Part shown: in pieces, positions 22,557 through 34,321 of the stretch | Position numbering within the stretch: position 1 is the stretch's first letter | Layout of the letters: each line of letters opens with the position of its first letter | Source of the DNA: Lomentospora prolificans | Lineage: Eukaryota; Ascomycota; Sordariomycetes; Microascales; Microascaceae | Length of the DNA stretch: 64,000 nt | Direction of reading: 5' to 3' | Assembly: GCA_029532625.1 (NCBI GenBank) | Contig: JARFXM010000003.1 | Span: 372,001-436,000, forward strand | The notes under the pieces: generated by a model | Told to the model about the DNA's origin: nothing | Databases searched by the model: none | Seen by the model: the letters and a program-made list of their open reading frames with translations, nothing else | Made by a program: the position numbers and the translations under genes

Positions 22557-23533
22557 CTAGCTGTTGAATATCCTGGAATACAAGACCTCATGCCTCCCAA
22601 TCCACAAATCCGTCGCCGGTACCGTCTGCCCCGCGTCCTCGATCCTCGTCTCCCACTCCCTATGCACCGCCTCGCCCACCATCCTCCGAACCTCATCGCC
22701 AGCCAAGACCCCCTGCGCCTTATAAGGTCCTAATACACCTGCCCTCACCGCCGCCGACACCAAAGCCTTGACATGCCCCAGCACCAGCACATACGCCATC
22801 CTCTCCCTCGACAACCCCGCGGCCCTCCCCACGGCCCCAAAAACCGGCGCCAGGTGCCCGTGCGCCCTCCCCACCTCGTCGCCCGCGGCCCTCCCACTTT
22901 TCTTGACCTCCAGCGCGAACGAAGTAAGCGCGGCGTCTCCCAGCGGAGGCGCCAGCGATTTTTCCCACAGAGACAGCAGGGCGCGGCCCTGGGCGGTCGA
23001 GGCACGCCGTCCAACGGTGCAGATGGTGCTGGCGTCGAGAGTGTCGTCTAGCTCCGCGAGGGAGGCCGGGTCGTCATAGGCAGCGAGGGCGAAGGGGAGG
23101 TTGGTGGAGGCGAAGGAGGAGATGGATTCTGGGAGGAAGGTTGCGAAGGACTTTGTGGGCGGGATGTGTACCGTGTGCGCGAGGTAGGATTCTAGCCCGC
23201 TGCTGAAGGCGAAGGAGCCCAGGGGCAGCGCCGAGTCGGAGAGGAGGAGGAGGAAGTGGTGGGACGGATTGTCTGTTCATGGGGGGTTAGGATGGGGTTC
23301 TCGTGGAAAAGGGGAATTTTGGGCTTGGTATCGCGTTTTTTTCTCTCTCTTTTTTTGCTTCTCTTACCACTTATGAGTGAGCGTTGGTGAGGCCGGGATT
23401 CCGGCAGGCCATTGGCGCTGGTGTTAAGTTCCTTGAGTCGATCTCTCGCTTCAGCAAGGTGACGCTCAAGCTTAATGATTTCGCTCTCAGTCTCTCTTAC
23501 GGAGAGCGCATCGACCTTTGATACATCATTCAT
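22557..23533 (-). CDS. ureF: Urease accessory protein UreF
   Basis: Two exons, 23533..23368 and 23272..22557, giving 293 residues. The 95-nt intron has donor GTAAGA and a CCTAAC branch. Exon 2 opens with HHFLLLLSDSALPLGSFAF and SSGLESYLAH, the UreF hallmark (LQLSDSALPTGGF in bacteria). The all-helical UreF domain runs to a C-terminal ATDLWIGRHEVLYSRIFNS. Exon 1 encodes a predicted charged helix (SEIIKLERHLAEARDRLKEL) not found in bacterial UreF. UreF, with UreD and the GTPase UreG, loads nickel into apo-urease, so a functional urease is implied elsewhere in the genome. Exon 2 is very GC-rich, which explains the long open frames on its other strand. Confidence 0.9.
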
Positions 23534-23900
23534 CTCGTCCCTATTTCTTTTCGAATTGCATCGGTGTCGCAGGAAGGAAGGAAAAAGTTTAAAGCGTGAT
23601 GTTTGATTCCGGTGGGAGTTGGAGCTAAACCCACTTAATATGATAAGAAAATGATAAGAAGTTTTGACTCGTTAACATTTGAAGTCAAAGTTCAATTATT
23701 TCCTAAACGCCACCACTTGCCGTCTTAACCGCTGTAAAATGCCCCAAAACACCAAAGAACATTGAACCATTGAAAGAAAAACCGCCTTTGGCCCGATATC
23801 CCTCAATTCAAGTACGCCTGGCAATCACTCCGTCTCAAATTAGGGGGCTAAAAAAAAGAAGAAAAGGAAAGGCAGGAAACCCGTGGTCGGGCTGCCTTCA
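23534..23900. other. ureF promoter and cut12 3' flank
   Basis: 367 bp between two minus-strand genes. It must contain the ureF promoter and the 3' end of the cut12-like transcript. It is A/T-richer than its surroundings and shows no gene. Confidence 0.5.
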
Positions 23901-26083
23901 CTAGTTAGAGCGCTGTCTAGCAGCGGCTGGTCGCACGTTCTCTTTGTCCAGTGACTTCAACGTGCCAGCAATTGCCTGTCTGCGCTCCGCTTTGCGCTGC
24001 TCAATCCGTGCTAAAGCAGCTGCGCGCCTATCGGGAGGTAAGGTGCATCTCGAGGTATTACCAACAGCAATAGCACTCTTATCTGGTAGACCGAGCTGCT
24101 TGAAGCGCTCTTGGAGATGGTTGTGCTGGGGCTCATTGTCTTCATTTTCCTCAAGATCAAGGCTTCCTAGTTTCGTCCGTTTCGTGCTGCTGTTGGCCAG
24201 GTTAGCCTTGGCCTCACCATCGGTCGCGTCATCCAAGGCTCCGTTTCGCCGCCCGATATCTCTAACATAGGCTCGGTTTCGAGGAGACCGGGGGATATAG
24301 GGCTGCCACTTTGGCCGGTCCAAGTTAACTCGGTCGGCGAGGATGTTACGGGGGCCGTCATCCACCTTCAGGTCTAATTTGAAATCATCGGTCTCTTCGA
24401 GGAACTTGTCCCGAAGCGCGCGGGATGTCTGTGTGGTCCTAACTCTCTTTCCGTCCACGTCGTTGACCATGATGTTCGACTTGGTCGACCGCTCGAGGGG
24501 AGGCGAGGCTGAATTCGTGAGCCTTGCGAGATCTCTAAGGTCGACCAGGAGATCGGGCTTTTCACCAGTCGAGGTCCTTCTTGTCTCGGCGGTGGTTGTG
24601 GTCGCATGGAAACTTTGGGGTCTCGGGTTCCGATCCTCCCTCGATGCTTTCAAGGTGCGAATCTCCTTCTTGAGCTCAGAAATTTTCTCGGTCGCCTTAG
24701 CCAACACCACCTTTGTATCTTCCTGTTGTGTGACGGCTTCCCTCTTGAAATCATCAAACTCCTTCTGTAGTTGCTTAAGCTCGGCATCTTTACTTCGTGT
24801 CTCCGCCTTCGCATCTCGTAGTTGCGCCATGAGATCTTTTACGTAAGAAGACTCATCTCGATTTGAGTGAGACGAGCGCTGTTCAGCTTCTTTAAGTTGC
24901 GCTTTTAGGCGTGTGACCTCAGTCTGTAGATCGTTCATCTCTCGGAGATCGGACCGGGCACGCCTGAGTTCTCTTTGGGTCTCAAGAAGAGTTTGGTGGG
25001 TGCGTGGGGAAGCAGCAGCCGCTCGTCGGGACTTGCTGTCATCCCTATTGCTTCTAAGCAAGGATTCTAGCTCCTTGACCTGGCTGCGATATTGAACAGC
25101 AAGGGCAGTTTGTTTCGCAAGGTTCCTCATGAGCTCGGGCGACTCCCGCTCGCCCCCCCTAAGACGCTTCGTGGCGATTTGGGAGGCCATCTCGCCAAGC
25201 TTTTTCTCCATATCAAGGACTTTTTCCTGCTCTTCTCTTAGTTTCTCATTCAAGTCGATTGCCTCGGCATCCTTCATCTTGGCATAAGACTTTGCCAGTT
25301 GCTTATACTTGAGCAATTTCTCCATCTCCGCCTTGGCATCCCTATGGTAGGTCTCAAAATTGGATTTCCAGTATTTTCCAGATCGCGAATAGGGTTCATT
25401 AAGGTCAACTGTGATGTCGTGGCTGCAGCAGTCATCGTCGTCAACGACGTCGTCATCATCTTCTTCCCATTCATCGTCTTCGTCCTCGTTCTCCGTGATT
25501 TCAGGTGTGGGTGGCTTCTTCTCTGGCGGTGCAGATTTCGCTTTCTTTTGCCTCGAACTCTCCAACAATTCGGTGAGTCTCGTCCGCCTACGCGTCGTAT
25601 CACGATTTCCTCGCGCTCCTGGTTTCAGACTAGCGGCTTTCGTGCCCTTTTCCAAAACGTCGTTTCCAAAGGAGACGCGTTTCGGTCGCGATGTACCAGT
25701 CCCAGGAGTTAGAAGTATTCCCGCGGGACGAGGAGTCCGTCCGGTGTCAGTATCGCTTCCCATCCCTCCTTGATTTCGAGTATCATCTCGCGTATCGTCA
25801 TCCCGCGCCCCGTCGCCTCTAGTTCCGTTGTCTCCAAAGATTGCGGTCTTGATGGCTCTGGCGGCAAACACTGGGGCAGGCGTGTCTGGAGCGTCAATTT
25901 GAGTCGTGTCATCTGCTGGTAGAGGATGGAAGAAAATAATTAGCTTCCTTTCGCGCGTTTTCTTGTAAAATCTGTCAAATACGGGAATTATATTGGGAGA
26001 ATAAACAACGTTTGTGGCCTACCTCCGGCTTCCTTCGCGCTCTTCGCAGGTTCCACGCCGCGTCGCAAAACCCAACCGAGCAT
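23901..26083 (-). CDS. cut12: Spindle pole body-associated protein, Cut12 type
   Basis: Two exons, 26083..26023 and 25915..23901, giving 691 residues. The intron is 107 nt with donor GTAGGC and a CAGCAG acceptor offering two in-frame sites 3 nt apart. The N-terminus MLGWVLRRGVEPAKSAKEAG is followed by TPAPVFAARAIKTAIFG, then PAGILLTPGTGTSRPKRVSFG, which carries the PP1-like docking motif KRVSF. These match the fungal Cut12 region. An acidic stretch (about 140-170) precedes a long predicted coiled coil (about 195-460) and a basic C-terminus. In S. pombe, Cut12 anchors at the spindle pole body, binds PP1 and promotes local Plo1/Cdc25 activation at mitotic entry; that role is inferred by family. 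It is divergent from gcn2. Confidence 0.85.
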
Positions 26084-27069
26084 CCTGGAGTCGCCCTGGC
26101 AACTTCTGGTCGTCAACTGGAATATCGGATGGGGAGATTTGGAATGGCGAAGATATAAGATATCAGGCTTTTAGAAGCTGGTTGAGAAAGTACACCTCGG
26201 GGGTGGGCTTGTGAGTTGATAGTGTGGTTAAGATAGGTGGTAATGGTTAGGCTATTAACTACCAACTCCGGACGTCCTGTGGAGGCTTTCAATTTCTTTG
26301 TTTACTTTGACACTAAATTGGCGGGTCACCACTGGCTGTCTGTGCCTACTTAATCCTCCATTACATGACGACCTCAACTTCCGAGAATAAGCCGGTAGGC
26401 TCTTTAACGAGCATCACAGTCTTAGACCCTCCGAAAGGAAAATAAAAGGAAAGTCCAATTGAGCCTTCCTCGAGAATATGAGGAATGAGGCGAATTTCTT
26501 CATCACTGGAAATTACTTCTCACGCCTCTAACTTCTCTCCATCACCTCTGCATCCAGAGCTGTAGCCCAACTATTCACAGCATGTTCTCCAATACAGTTC
26601 ATCATCCTCCAGGATACACAATTCAAGAAATTAATAGGTATCCTGGTACTAAGCATCAAGATTCCTGCTTGACTGCGGGCATGGTCCATATTTCCTCCAA
26701 TGGTTCCTACCCTGGTCCACGATGCTTCATCTACCTTCTCCAGAATCCAGCTCGCCATGGAGAAGGCCCGTGACATAGCTACCCCGCCACGCGACGCGCG
26801 CCTGGGCTTGGAAGCTTCCAAGGTTGCTTTGCTTTATCGATAAGAGTCTTAGTCACCAGCGCTTGAGTAGCTGACCCCTCCAAAACTCAAGTCTTGAAAG
26901 GGCGCAGACGAGAATCATCTCCTCGACACCGACAGAGGCATTTAACGAATAATTTTACTTGATACCACCACGAGCAGTCATGGACTTCTCCTCGTGAGGT
27001 GTCCCAGCTACCTTCTCAAGTAACTGGTCCGGCATCTTCGAGCCGTCCACAACCTCGCCCTCAGTCAGG
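26084..27069. promoter_or_regulatory. Divergent promoter/leader region of cut12 and gcn2, with a small uORF before gcn2
   Basis: 986 bp between divergent genes. A five-codon upstream ORF (ATG at 26980, TGA ending 26997) lies 72 nt before the gcn2 start. Other open frames (26528-26821 minus, 26582-26773 plus) have no recognisable content. Confidence 0.5.
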
Positions 27070-30000
27070 ATGGCCTGGAAGAAGCCAACGAACCCCCCAA
27101 AGAAGAACGACCCGGCCTTCCCTGGCTTAAAGAGCCAGAAAGGTTCTACTACCAAGTACGAGGAGCTTCAGCAGAACGAGCTGATAGCTCTCGAAGCCAT
27201 CTATGGAGCCGACTTCAAGAGATTGAAGGAGGCACATTCAGCTTGGAAGGTGTGACTAACCACCCACCCACTCCGCGCCGCAACTAGAGCTTCTTTTGGG
27301 CTACCATCGCATCACTGAGCCCGTATCTATGGACATTTACAGCGGACAAGAGTACTGACGGACCCTATTTCCAGAAATCCGAACCCTCATTCGATATCCG
27401 GATCAGCGCCTTCGACGAAGATTTTTCCTGCACACTACGAGTCATCTTCACTGCGACTTATCCAAAATCGCCGCCTCTAATCACCCTATTCGGCGATTTA
27501 CGCGATGCCACTCGGTTCAGGATTGACAAATTTCTTCAGACCAAGCCCAAAGAGCTCGCCTCAGAGGAGCAGGAAATGATGCACCCCCTCATCGAGGGTA
27601 TCCGGGATATACTTGAAGACGACGCACAAGCGAAAGCAAGTGGCAGACAGGTATCCTTGGAAGAGGAACGTGCACGTCATGAGGCTATGCTTGCGCGTCA
27701 AGCCCAGGAGCAGGAAGAAGAGATTAAGAGAAAGAATTTGGAGAAGAGCCGCGAGGAGGACCGAGCCATGGCCGGCGCTGTGCGAGAAGAGTTGCGGCGC
27801 CACGAAGAGGCCGCGAGGTCCTACAACAAAGGCCGCCGTGCGAGCGAAATCCTGCACGATGCAGATGCCTCCAAAGCGGATAAAGATGACAATATTATCA
27901 TCTTCGACAGGACTTGCCGAGTAGCTGATATCTCCGGCAAGGAATTCCATTTTACTACAGTCGAGTGCGGCTCGGTCTTTGGATCAGGCCCTCTTTCATC
28001 CGTTCACCACTGCCTCCCTAGTGTTCCAAAGGCCTCGTCATGTCCACCTCTAGCGCTCAAGAAGACGGTCCTGCGATTTCCAGCCAACGAAGGGGTTAGG
28101 AACCACATGATTACCTTGGAAGAAAAGCTCACCATGCTCCAAAGCATTCACCATCGACATTTGGTCGACGTCGTTGGCTTTATGATTCATGAGGAGCTTG
28201 CCGTGGATAAAAACTTCCTACATAGGTTCTGGACTGTCCAAGTCCTCAATCAAAAGGCCCAGATGACTTCTATGGAAAGCTTTCTCGAGATCTGCGATCA
28301 TCTCCACATCTCCAAGGTGCGCTCCTTCGCGCGAGATCTGCTCGACGCCATGGCCTTCCTGCATAATCACGGTATAATACACCATGATGTGCATCCGCGC
28401 AATGTGCTCATATTCAAGGAGAGCACGAGCGAAGCAACTCAGACTGTAGCGAAACTCTCGGATGCTGTTTATCAACACCTTCTGTATCAGATTGCCGAAA
28501 AAGGAGATTCACCCACCAAGTTCGTCTCCTCCCGATCGAGCTTCTGGCTCGCGCCCGAGACTGCTGACGAGGGCCGTGACCAATACACGCATAAAACCGA
28601 CATTTGGGATCTTGGCGTGATCGTTATGCAGATGATGTTTGGCCTCGACATTGTGCAACAATATCATTCCCCCTCCGCCTTCATGAAGGCCCATAGCTTG
28701 TCTAGGCCGTTGAAGGAAATGATGACAGGATTCTTCGACGCGGATCCTAAGCGTCGCCCCAAGGCCTTCGACCTAGGCTGCACAGAGTTTCTTACAACTG
28801 ACGCCCCGGTATTTACCGTAGGGGGCCTCGTAACGCAGAGGAGCCGGCTACAATCGTTCGGCAGTTCAATTCAACCGCTGCAGCCGCGCCTCGGACCCGA
28901 TGGCGCCAAGGAGAGCAAGTACACCGGCAGATACGAGGCAGAGTTCATAGAGGAAGGACGTCTCGGAAAGGGGGGCTTTGGTCAAGTGGTAAAAGCCCGT
29001 AAAAAACTGGATGGTGGCGTATTCGCTATCAAAATCATTCGTGTCAGCACGAGCTCAACCCTCACAGAAGTGCTGAAGGAGGTTGCGCTTATCTCTAAAC
29101 TTAATCACCCGGCCGTGGTCCGATACTACGATGCTTGGGTCGATACGGTTTCGGACTCATCTGCAATTTCTGATAGCGGTGACGAGTCGAGCGAATCCGG
29201 GAGTGAAGAGTCTACACAGTCGAGGACCCCACCTATGGCACCCAGCGGGGGACTTGATTTCATGTCTTCCAGTGGCTACCCTGAGATTGAATTCGGCTAT
29301 GATACTGATGAAGAGGGTGAAGTGGATATGAACGGCCAAAATGGCGGCCACACCTTGGAAGACACTGAGGAGGATACCGAGGAACAGCTTTATTCCACGC
29401 CACCCAACCAGCTGCACCGGACTCATTCGCAAAACTCTTTCCAGAGAATCCTCTACATCTCGATGGAATATTGTGACCGACGAACTCTACGAGATTTGAT
29501 TAATGGCGGCCTGTATAAGAACACGGCCGAGATTTGGAGACTCCTTCGCCAGATCCTGTCCGGCCTTCGTCATATTCACAGTTTGAGTATTGTCCATCGA
29601 GACCTAAAGCCAGAAAACATTCTCATTACCCAGGGCCTTAAGGGGGAAGACTGTGTGAAGATTGCCGACTTTGGCCTAGCGACTATGGGACAGTTTGTGT
29701 CTACTAAGCCCGGCGCAACATCCTCGGATCCGGACCAAATAACAAGAAGCCTGGGTACGAAGCTGTATACCGCACCAGAGGTTCGCTCCACTGCTTCAGG
29801 AACGTATAGCGCAAAGGTTGATGTAAGTGACATTGGGTGTTTTTGATATGACGCTAGGTCCGTACCGACAGCTAACGTTTATGTAGATGTTTTCTCTCGG
29901 AGTCATCTTATTCGAGATGTGCTACCAGCCAATGGGAGGCATGGAGCGGGTAATTGTGCTCTCTAACCTCAGACTACCAGAAAACGTCCTGCCCGACGAT

Positions 30001-32181
30001 TTCAAGCCCGGAGATAGGAACCAAACCGAAATTGTCCTTTCGCTTATTGCGCACAATCCAGATGATCGACCGGACAGTGCGACCCTTCTGCGAAACCCCA
30101 AGATCCCTATCGACGGTGAAGAAGAGATAACCAGAAGTATATTGGCTGGTGGCGTAGAACCCGACTCTCCCTACTACCGAGAAATCTTGGCCACATTCTT
30201 TGCAGGCTTTGCAGGAAAGGCGAAGGATTACGCTTGGGATATCGAGATCCCCGGGCCTCCCGCCCTGAAGAAGATTATGACAGACGATATCCCCCTCCAA
30301 ACGGCGGTAAAGGAGAACCTGGAAACGGTCTTCCACCGCCATGGTGGCTTAGCAATCAACCGTAGCAAGATCTACCCCAGATCACGGCATTATGCTAACA
30401 ACGTTGTCAAACTTCTTGGTTCTGATGGGACAGTGTTGCAACTCCCCTACGATCTCACAATGGGGCTAGCTCGGCTCCTCGCAAAGCACCCGAAGACCAT
30501 CCCCGCCGAGAAGGTATATTCGTTTGGAACCGTTTTTCGGAGCTCGAAGGGGATGGGCCAGCCTGTGTCCCTCACGGAGGTTGACTTCGATATAATCTCC
30601 TTACACGCGCGGGAGCTAGCGCTAAAGGAGGCGGAGTTACTCAAGGTTCTGGATGAGATCATCCACACGCTACCTCCTGCCCAATGGAACAAGATGAACT
30701 TTTTTATGGGCCACTCGAATATTCTGCATGCCATCTTCGACTTCTGCAAGGTCGATCGATCTCTTCGCCGCAAGACGGCTGAGATCATTAGCAAGCTGCA
30801 CGTCCACGGATGTACCTGGCAGAAAATACGACAAGAGTTGCGATCCGAAGATGTAGGCGTATCTGCAACGAGCGTCAACGAATTGGAGAAATTTGATTTC
30901 AAAGGTACGCCCTTCTTTCTCTGGAGACATAATGCAACACATTTCCCCGCATATGTGAGCTAACGATTGGATAGGACCACCGAACGAGACTTTTGCGAAA
31001 CTCAAAGACATGTTCAAGGCGTCGGACCTATATCCGAAAGTTGTTGCTGCTATCGGACATATTGCAGATGTTGTGGACTTCGCCCTAAAGATGGGCGTGA
31101 AAACTGCGATCGATTTCAACCCCTTTTGCAGTGTTAGAGAAAGCTTCTACTCGGGAGGCATGCTCTTTTCGTGCACTTTCCGTGGCAAGGCTAAGGAGGT
31201 ATTCGCCGCGGGTGGCCGTTACGACAGCCTCATACAAGAATTCCGTCTAAATGTGGGTGATGACCACGAGCAGGAACGACGCCGAGCAGTCGGGTTCTCG
31301 CTTTCATGGCATACCTTTGTGAATCTTTCGAAGACAGGGTCGTCCTCAGCGTACCAGAGACGTCTGGAACACGAGCCCATCCACCCAGGACGCGTAAGTG
31401 ACCAGTAGTGTTCATCCATCTTACACCAGCCTAGAAATTACGACTGACATATTCTGCGTAGGTTGACGTACTGGTTGCCAGTACCGATGACTCGCTTCGA
31501 CGAACCACAGGACTCGAGATTCTCGGTACCCTATGGGATAACGGAATATCCGCCGAGCTCGCGGATGGAACTGGGTCGACCGACGAACTCGTCTTCAATG
31601 TCAAAGACGACGACTATTCATGGCTCGTCGTGGTCAAACCCGACAAAAGCCTCAGGGTGAAGACCATGAAGCGGACGGATATCCCTGACGAAGACATGCC
31701 TACAAGCCATCTTCTCACCTGGCTCCAAACCAGGATCCAGGAACGTGACACCCTAGTCTCCCGGACAAAGCTGTCGGGCCAGCGAGAGCACGGTAGCGTG
31801 GGAGCAAGGCGTACCCATGACCAAGAGGTATCCGTGCTAGTATCGCAGCAGAAGAATAAGAAGATGATGAGACAGTCCGTAATTGATCAGGCGCAGTCAA
31901 GCGCCACCGGCTTCGTGGATGCGATCACGAGTGGGCCAATTCTCGGAGTGGAAACTTCGGACGGTGCTCTGACACTAATTCAGAGCACACCCCTGTCGAG
32001 TGTCGACGGTTGGAAAAAATTGGAGCAGGCAGCCGGCTCAGGAGGTAAGGGGTATGTTAGGCAGATACATGAGGAACTGAGCGGCTGGAAGGCAGAGTTT
32101 GAGGCGGAGAAGCGGTCTCGACACTGCTTCATCTACAACTTTCGGACGGGGAAGATCATCTACTATGACCTAGCGATTTGA
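27070..32181 (+). CDS. gcn2: eIF2-alpha kinase GCN2 (CPC-3 in Neurospora)
   Basis: Five exons: 27070-27249, 27375-29822, 29887-30904, 30975-31393 and 31462-32181, giving 1594 residues, the family's usual size. Order: an RWD domain at about 30-140 (ELQQNELIALEAIYG) that binds Gcn1; a charged helix; a degenerate pseudokinase (about 250-530) with HDVHPRNVL; the kinase (about 575-935) with GKGGFG, FAIK (about Lys611), HRDLKPEN and DFG, split by the usual acidic insert; a HisRS-like domain (about 1020-1500) that senses uncharged tRNA; and a C-terminal dimerisation/ribosome-binding domain. GCN2 phosphorylates eIF2-alpha under amino-acid starvation, lowering general initiation and raising Gcn4/CPC-1 translation. 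All key kinase residues are present, so it should be active. The first exon starts in GGATGG context after a short uORF. Confidence 0.96.
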
Positions 32182-33500
32182 AGTCTACGGAAGATACCCC
32201 GGCCATTTGGCGTTGATAGGAATATGTGTGTTCTGATCGCAGGTCCCCGGTACAACAGACAGATTTGTCTTATTCAATCCCCACTCCTCATGATCTTTGT
32301 TTGGCAGGAGGATGAAGGGCTTCATGGTTTATTATACCCCAAAGTGTAAAAGTATTTTTTTTCTTAATGGAGAATGATCAATGTGGATCACCAGCACCCG
32401 CTCCAGCGCACCGGTGGGACGATTTCCGCGCCGGAAAGCAGAGCTCGGAGCGACGCCGAGGCATTTCCGTGAAGTCACGGACCATCCATGGGTGCCGGGA
32501 CTATCCACCAAAGGAGCAATCGTTGCAGAGAAAAAGTCTGTCTATAGGTCTGTGGCAAGGACGGAGAAAGCCGATGACTCGGTGCACGAGTTTGAGGGGC
32601 GGAGCCACAACGCCTCCAAGTCAACCCCAGGTGGCGGCTGTACAAGAAAGACGAGCTCGGATGAGAGAATGACCAAGGTACTCTCGTGTACCCCTACTAG
32701 GCTCCGGCATAACCATGCTTAGATACTCGGGGGTGTGCTTCCAAATTATCGTACCATCTACTTATTTGTACAGAAGCTGGATGCCCCGGATCTGGTCGGC
32801 CCAACCGGCCGGGAACAGCGGCGCCCAATCTGGAACTCGCAGCGAGAGTTTTCGAAGTGTCTGTTGGCTAATACTTGAAGGCTCCCTCCCGGAGTGCTGG
32901 CTTCTGCCTTGAGTCAAACGGTACCTTCATCACTTGCCTTGCGTTCCTTTTATGCTTCCTCCAGTTACAGCCTCAAATTATTAAGCCAGATTTCCATTCT
33001 TGGACTGAAAAGAAAAAAATTAACAAATAAATAAAAATAATAAAGCTGACGATTTTTCTTTCCCCTTCATTCCTTTCTCCGGTTTTCTGCTCTTTCCCCA
33101 TCGGAGCGTTTCCTCAGGTGCCGGATTTCTATTTAGCATTAGCGCGCATCCGACGTCTTGCCTGCTTGGAGTTCCGCCATCTCGTGATCCTAGTCTGGAA
33201 CCCCGCTGTCACAAGGGGAAAGAACCCAGTCCTTCTCTCTGTCCATAGACGCTTCCACCACCTGCGCTTTCCCTTTCCAAGTTGACCTTCTTTTCTCCTG
33301 ACTTGAGTCTGGACTTGGGTTTTTATTTCGAAGCGTTTTCCCTTCTTCCGACGTGTGCTTTATATTCTTCCTCCCTCTCCACCAGGACCCATCTCGTAAC
33401 CCAACGAGTGTACCGACCGTTTCCAGCCCTTTGGTCACCCCTCTACCTTCGTTTTCCACAAGAACAAAGCGCTTTCAAGACCAATCAGAGACAACACACA
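32182..33500. promoter_or_regulatory. 3' flank of gcn2 and promoter/leader of cdc34
   Basis: 1.3 kb. The stretch from about 33000 has A/T-rich then pyrimidine-rich sequence, consistent with promoter and leader of the gene starting at 33501 (ACACACAATGG). Open frames at 32367-32722 look like chance frames. Confidence 0.5.
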
Positions 33501-34321
33501 ATGGCCGAGAAGAGATTGATGAGCGAGCTTCAGGCTCTTCAGAAGGAGAAGTGGGTTCATATTGATGTAGGCACTTCTACTCCTACGCCCTTGCCCCAAG
33601 CGATCCATGATAGCTGACTCAATGATGCTTTAGGTGAACGAAGCCAATATCAAGAAGTGGACTGTTGGTCTCATGGTAGTGAACCCTGACAGCGTTTTCT
33701 CCGGAGGCTACTTCAAGGTACTAAATTCTCCATATCCATCCCTAACCTGTCGCCTAGAGGCTCTCAGGCGCACTTTACTTGACCAGACCCATTAACTTCT
33801 GCCTACTTCAGGCCGACATGACCTTCCCCTCCGATTATCCATACCGACCACCCACTTTCCGCTTCCAGAAGCCCGTCATCTACCACCCCAATGTCTACAC
33901 CGATGGCCGGCTTTGCATCTCAATTCTCCACGCGCCAGGCGAGGATGAGATGTCTGGTGAGCAGGCTTCAGAGCGCTGGTCCCCACTTCAGGGCGCCGAG
34001 TCGGTCTTGCGGTCCGTTTTATTGCTGCTCGATACGCCCGAGATTAACTCGCCCGCGAATGTCGACGCCTCAGTAACATACCGCGATCAGCGTGATCAAT
34101 ATGACACCCGAGCCCGCCAAATGGCCGAGCAGTCCCGCAAGAACATACCCGCCGGTGTTGTCTTCCCCACCACCGAGGACCTCGCCGCCCCTCCCACCAA
34201 GAGCGGCCTTGATGATGATGACTTTATGAACGAGTCTGACGAGGAGAGTATCGGAGGTAGCGACTCCGATATGGATGACTTTGACGAGGACTTCGAGGAA
34301 GAGGAGGAAGAGGATGAATAG
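33501..34321 (+). CDS. cdc34: Ubiquitin-conjugating enzyme E2, Cdc34/UBE2R type
   Basis: Three exons: 33501-33566, 33634-33717 and 33812-34321, giving 219 residues. The UBC fold shows MTFPSDYPYRPPTFRF, the HPN motif (YHPNVYTDGRLCISIL) and catalytic Cys85. It has the acidic-loop insertion after the active site (HAPGEDEMSGEQASERWSP) shared by Cdc34 and Ubc7. The conserved SPANVDASVTYR and a C-terminal tail rich in Asp and Glu point to Cdc34 rather than Ubc7, which lacks the tail. Cdc34 is the E2 for SCF ligases and assembles K48 chains on cell-cycle substrates; the acidic tail binds the cullin basic canyon. Splice phases are all 0. The neighbouring gene also encodes a ubiquitin-related protein, but co-function is not shown. 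Confidence 0.92.
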
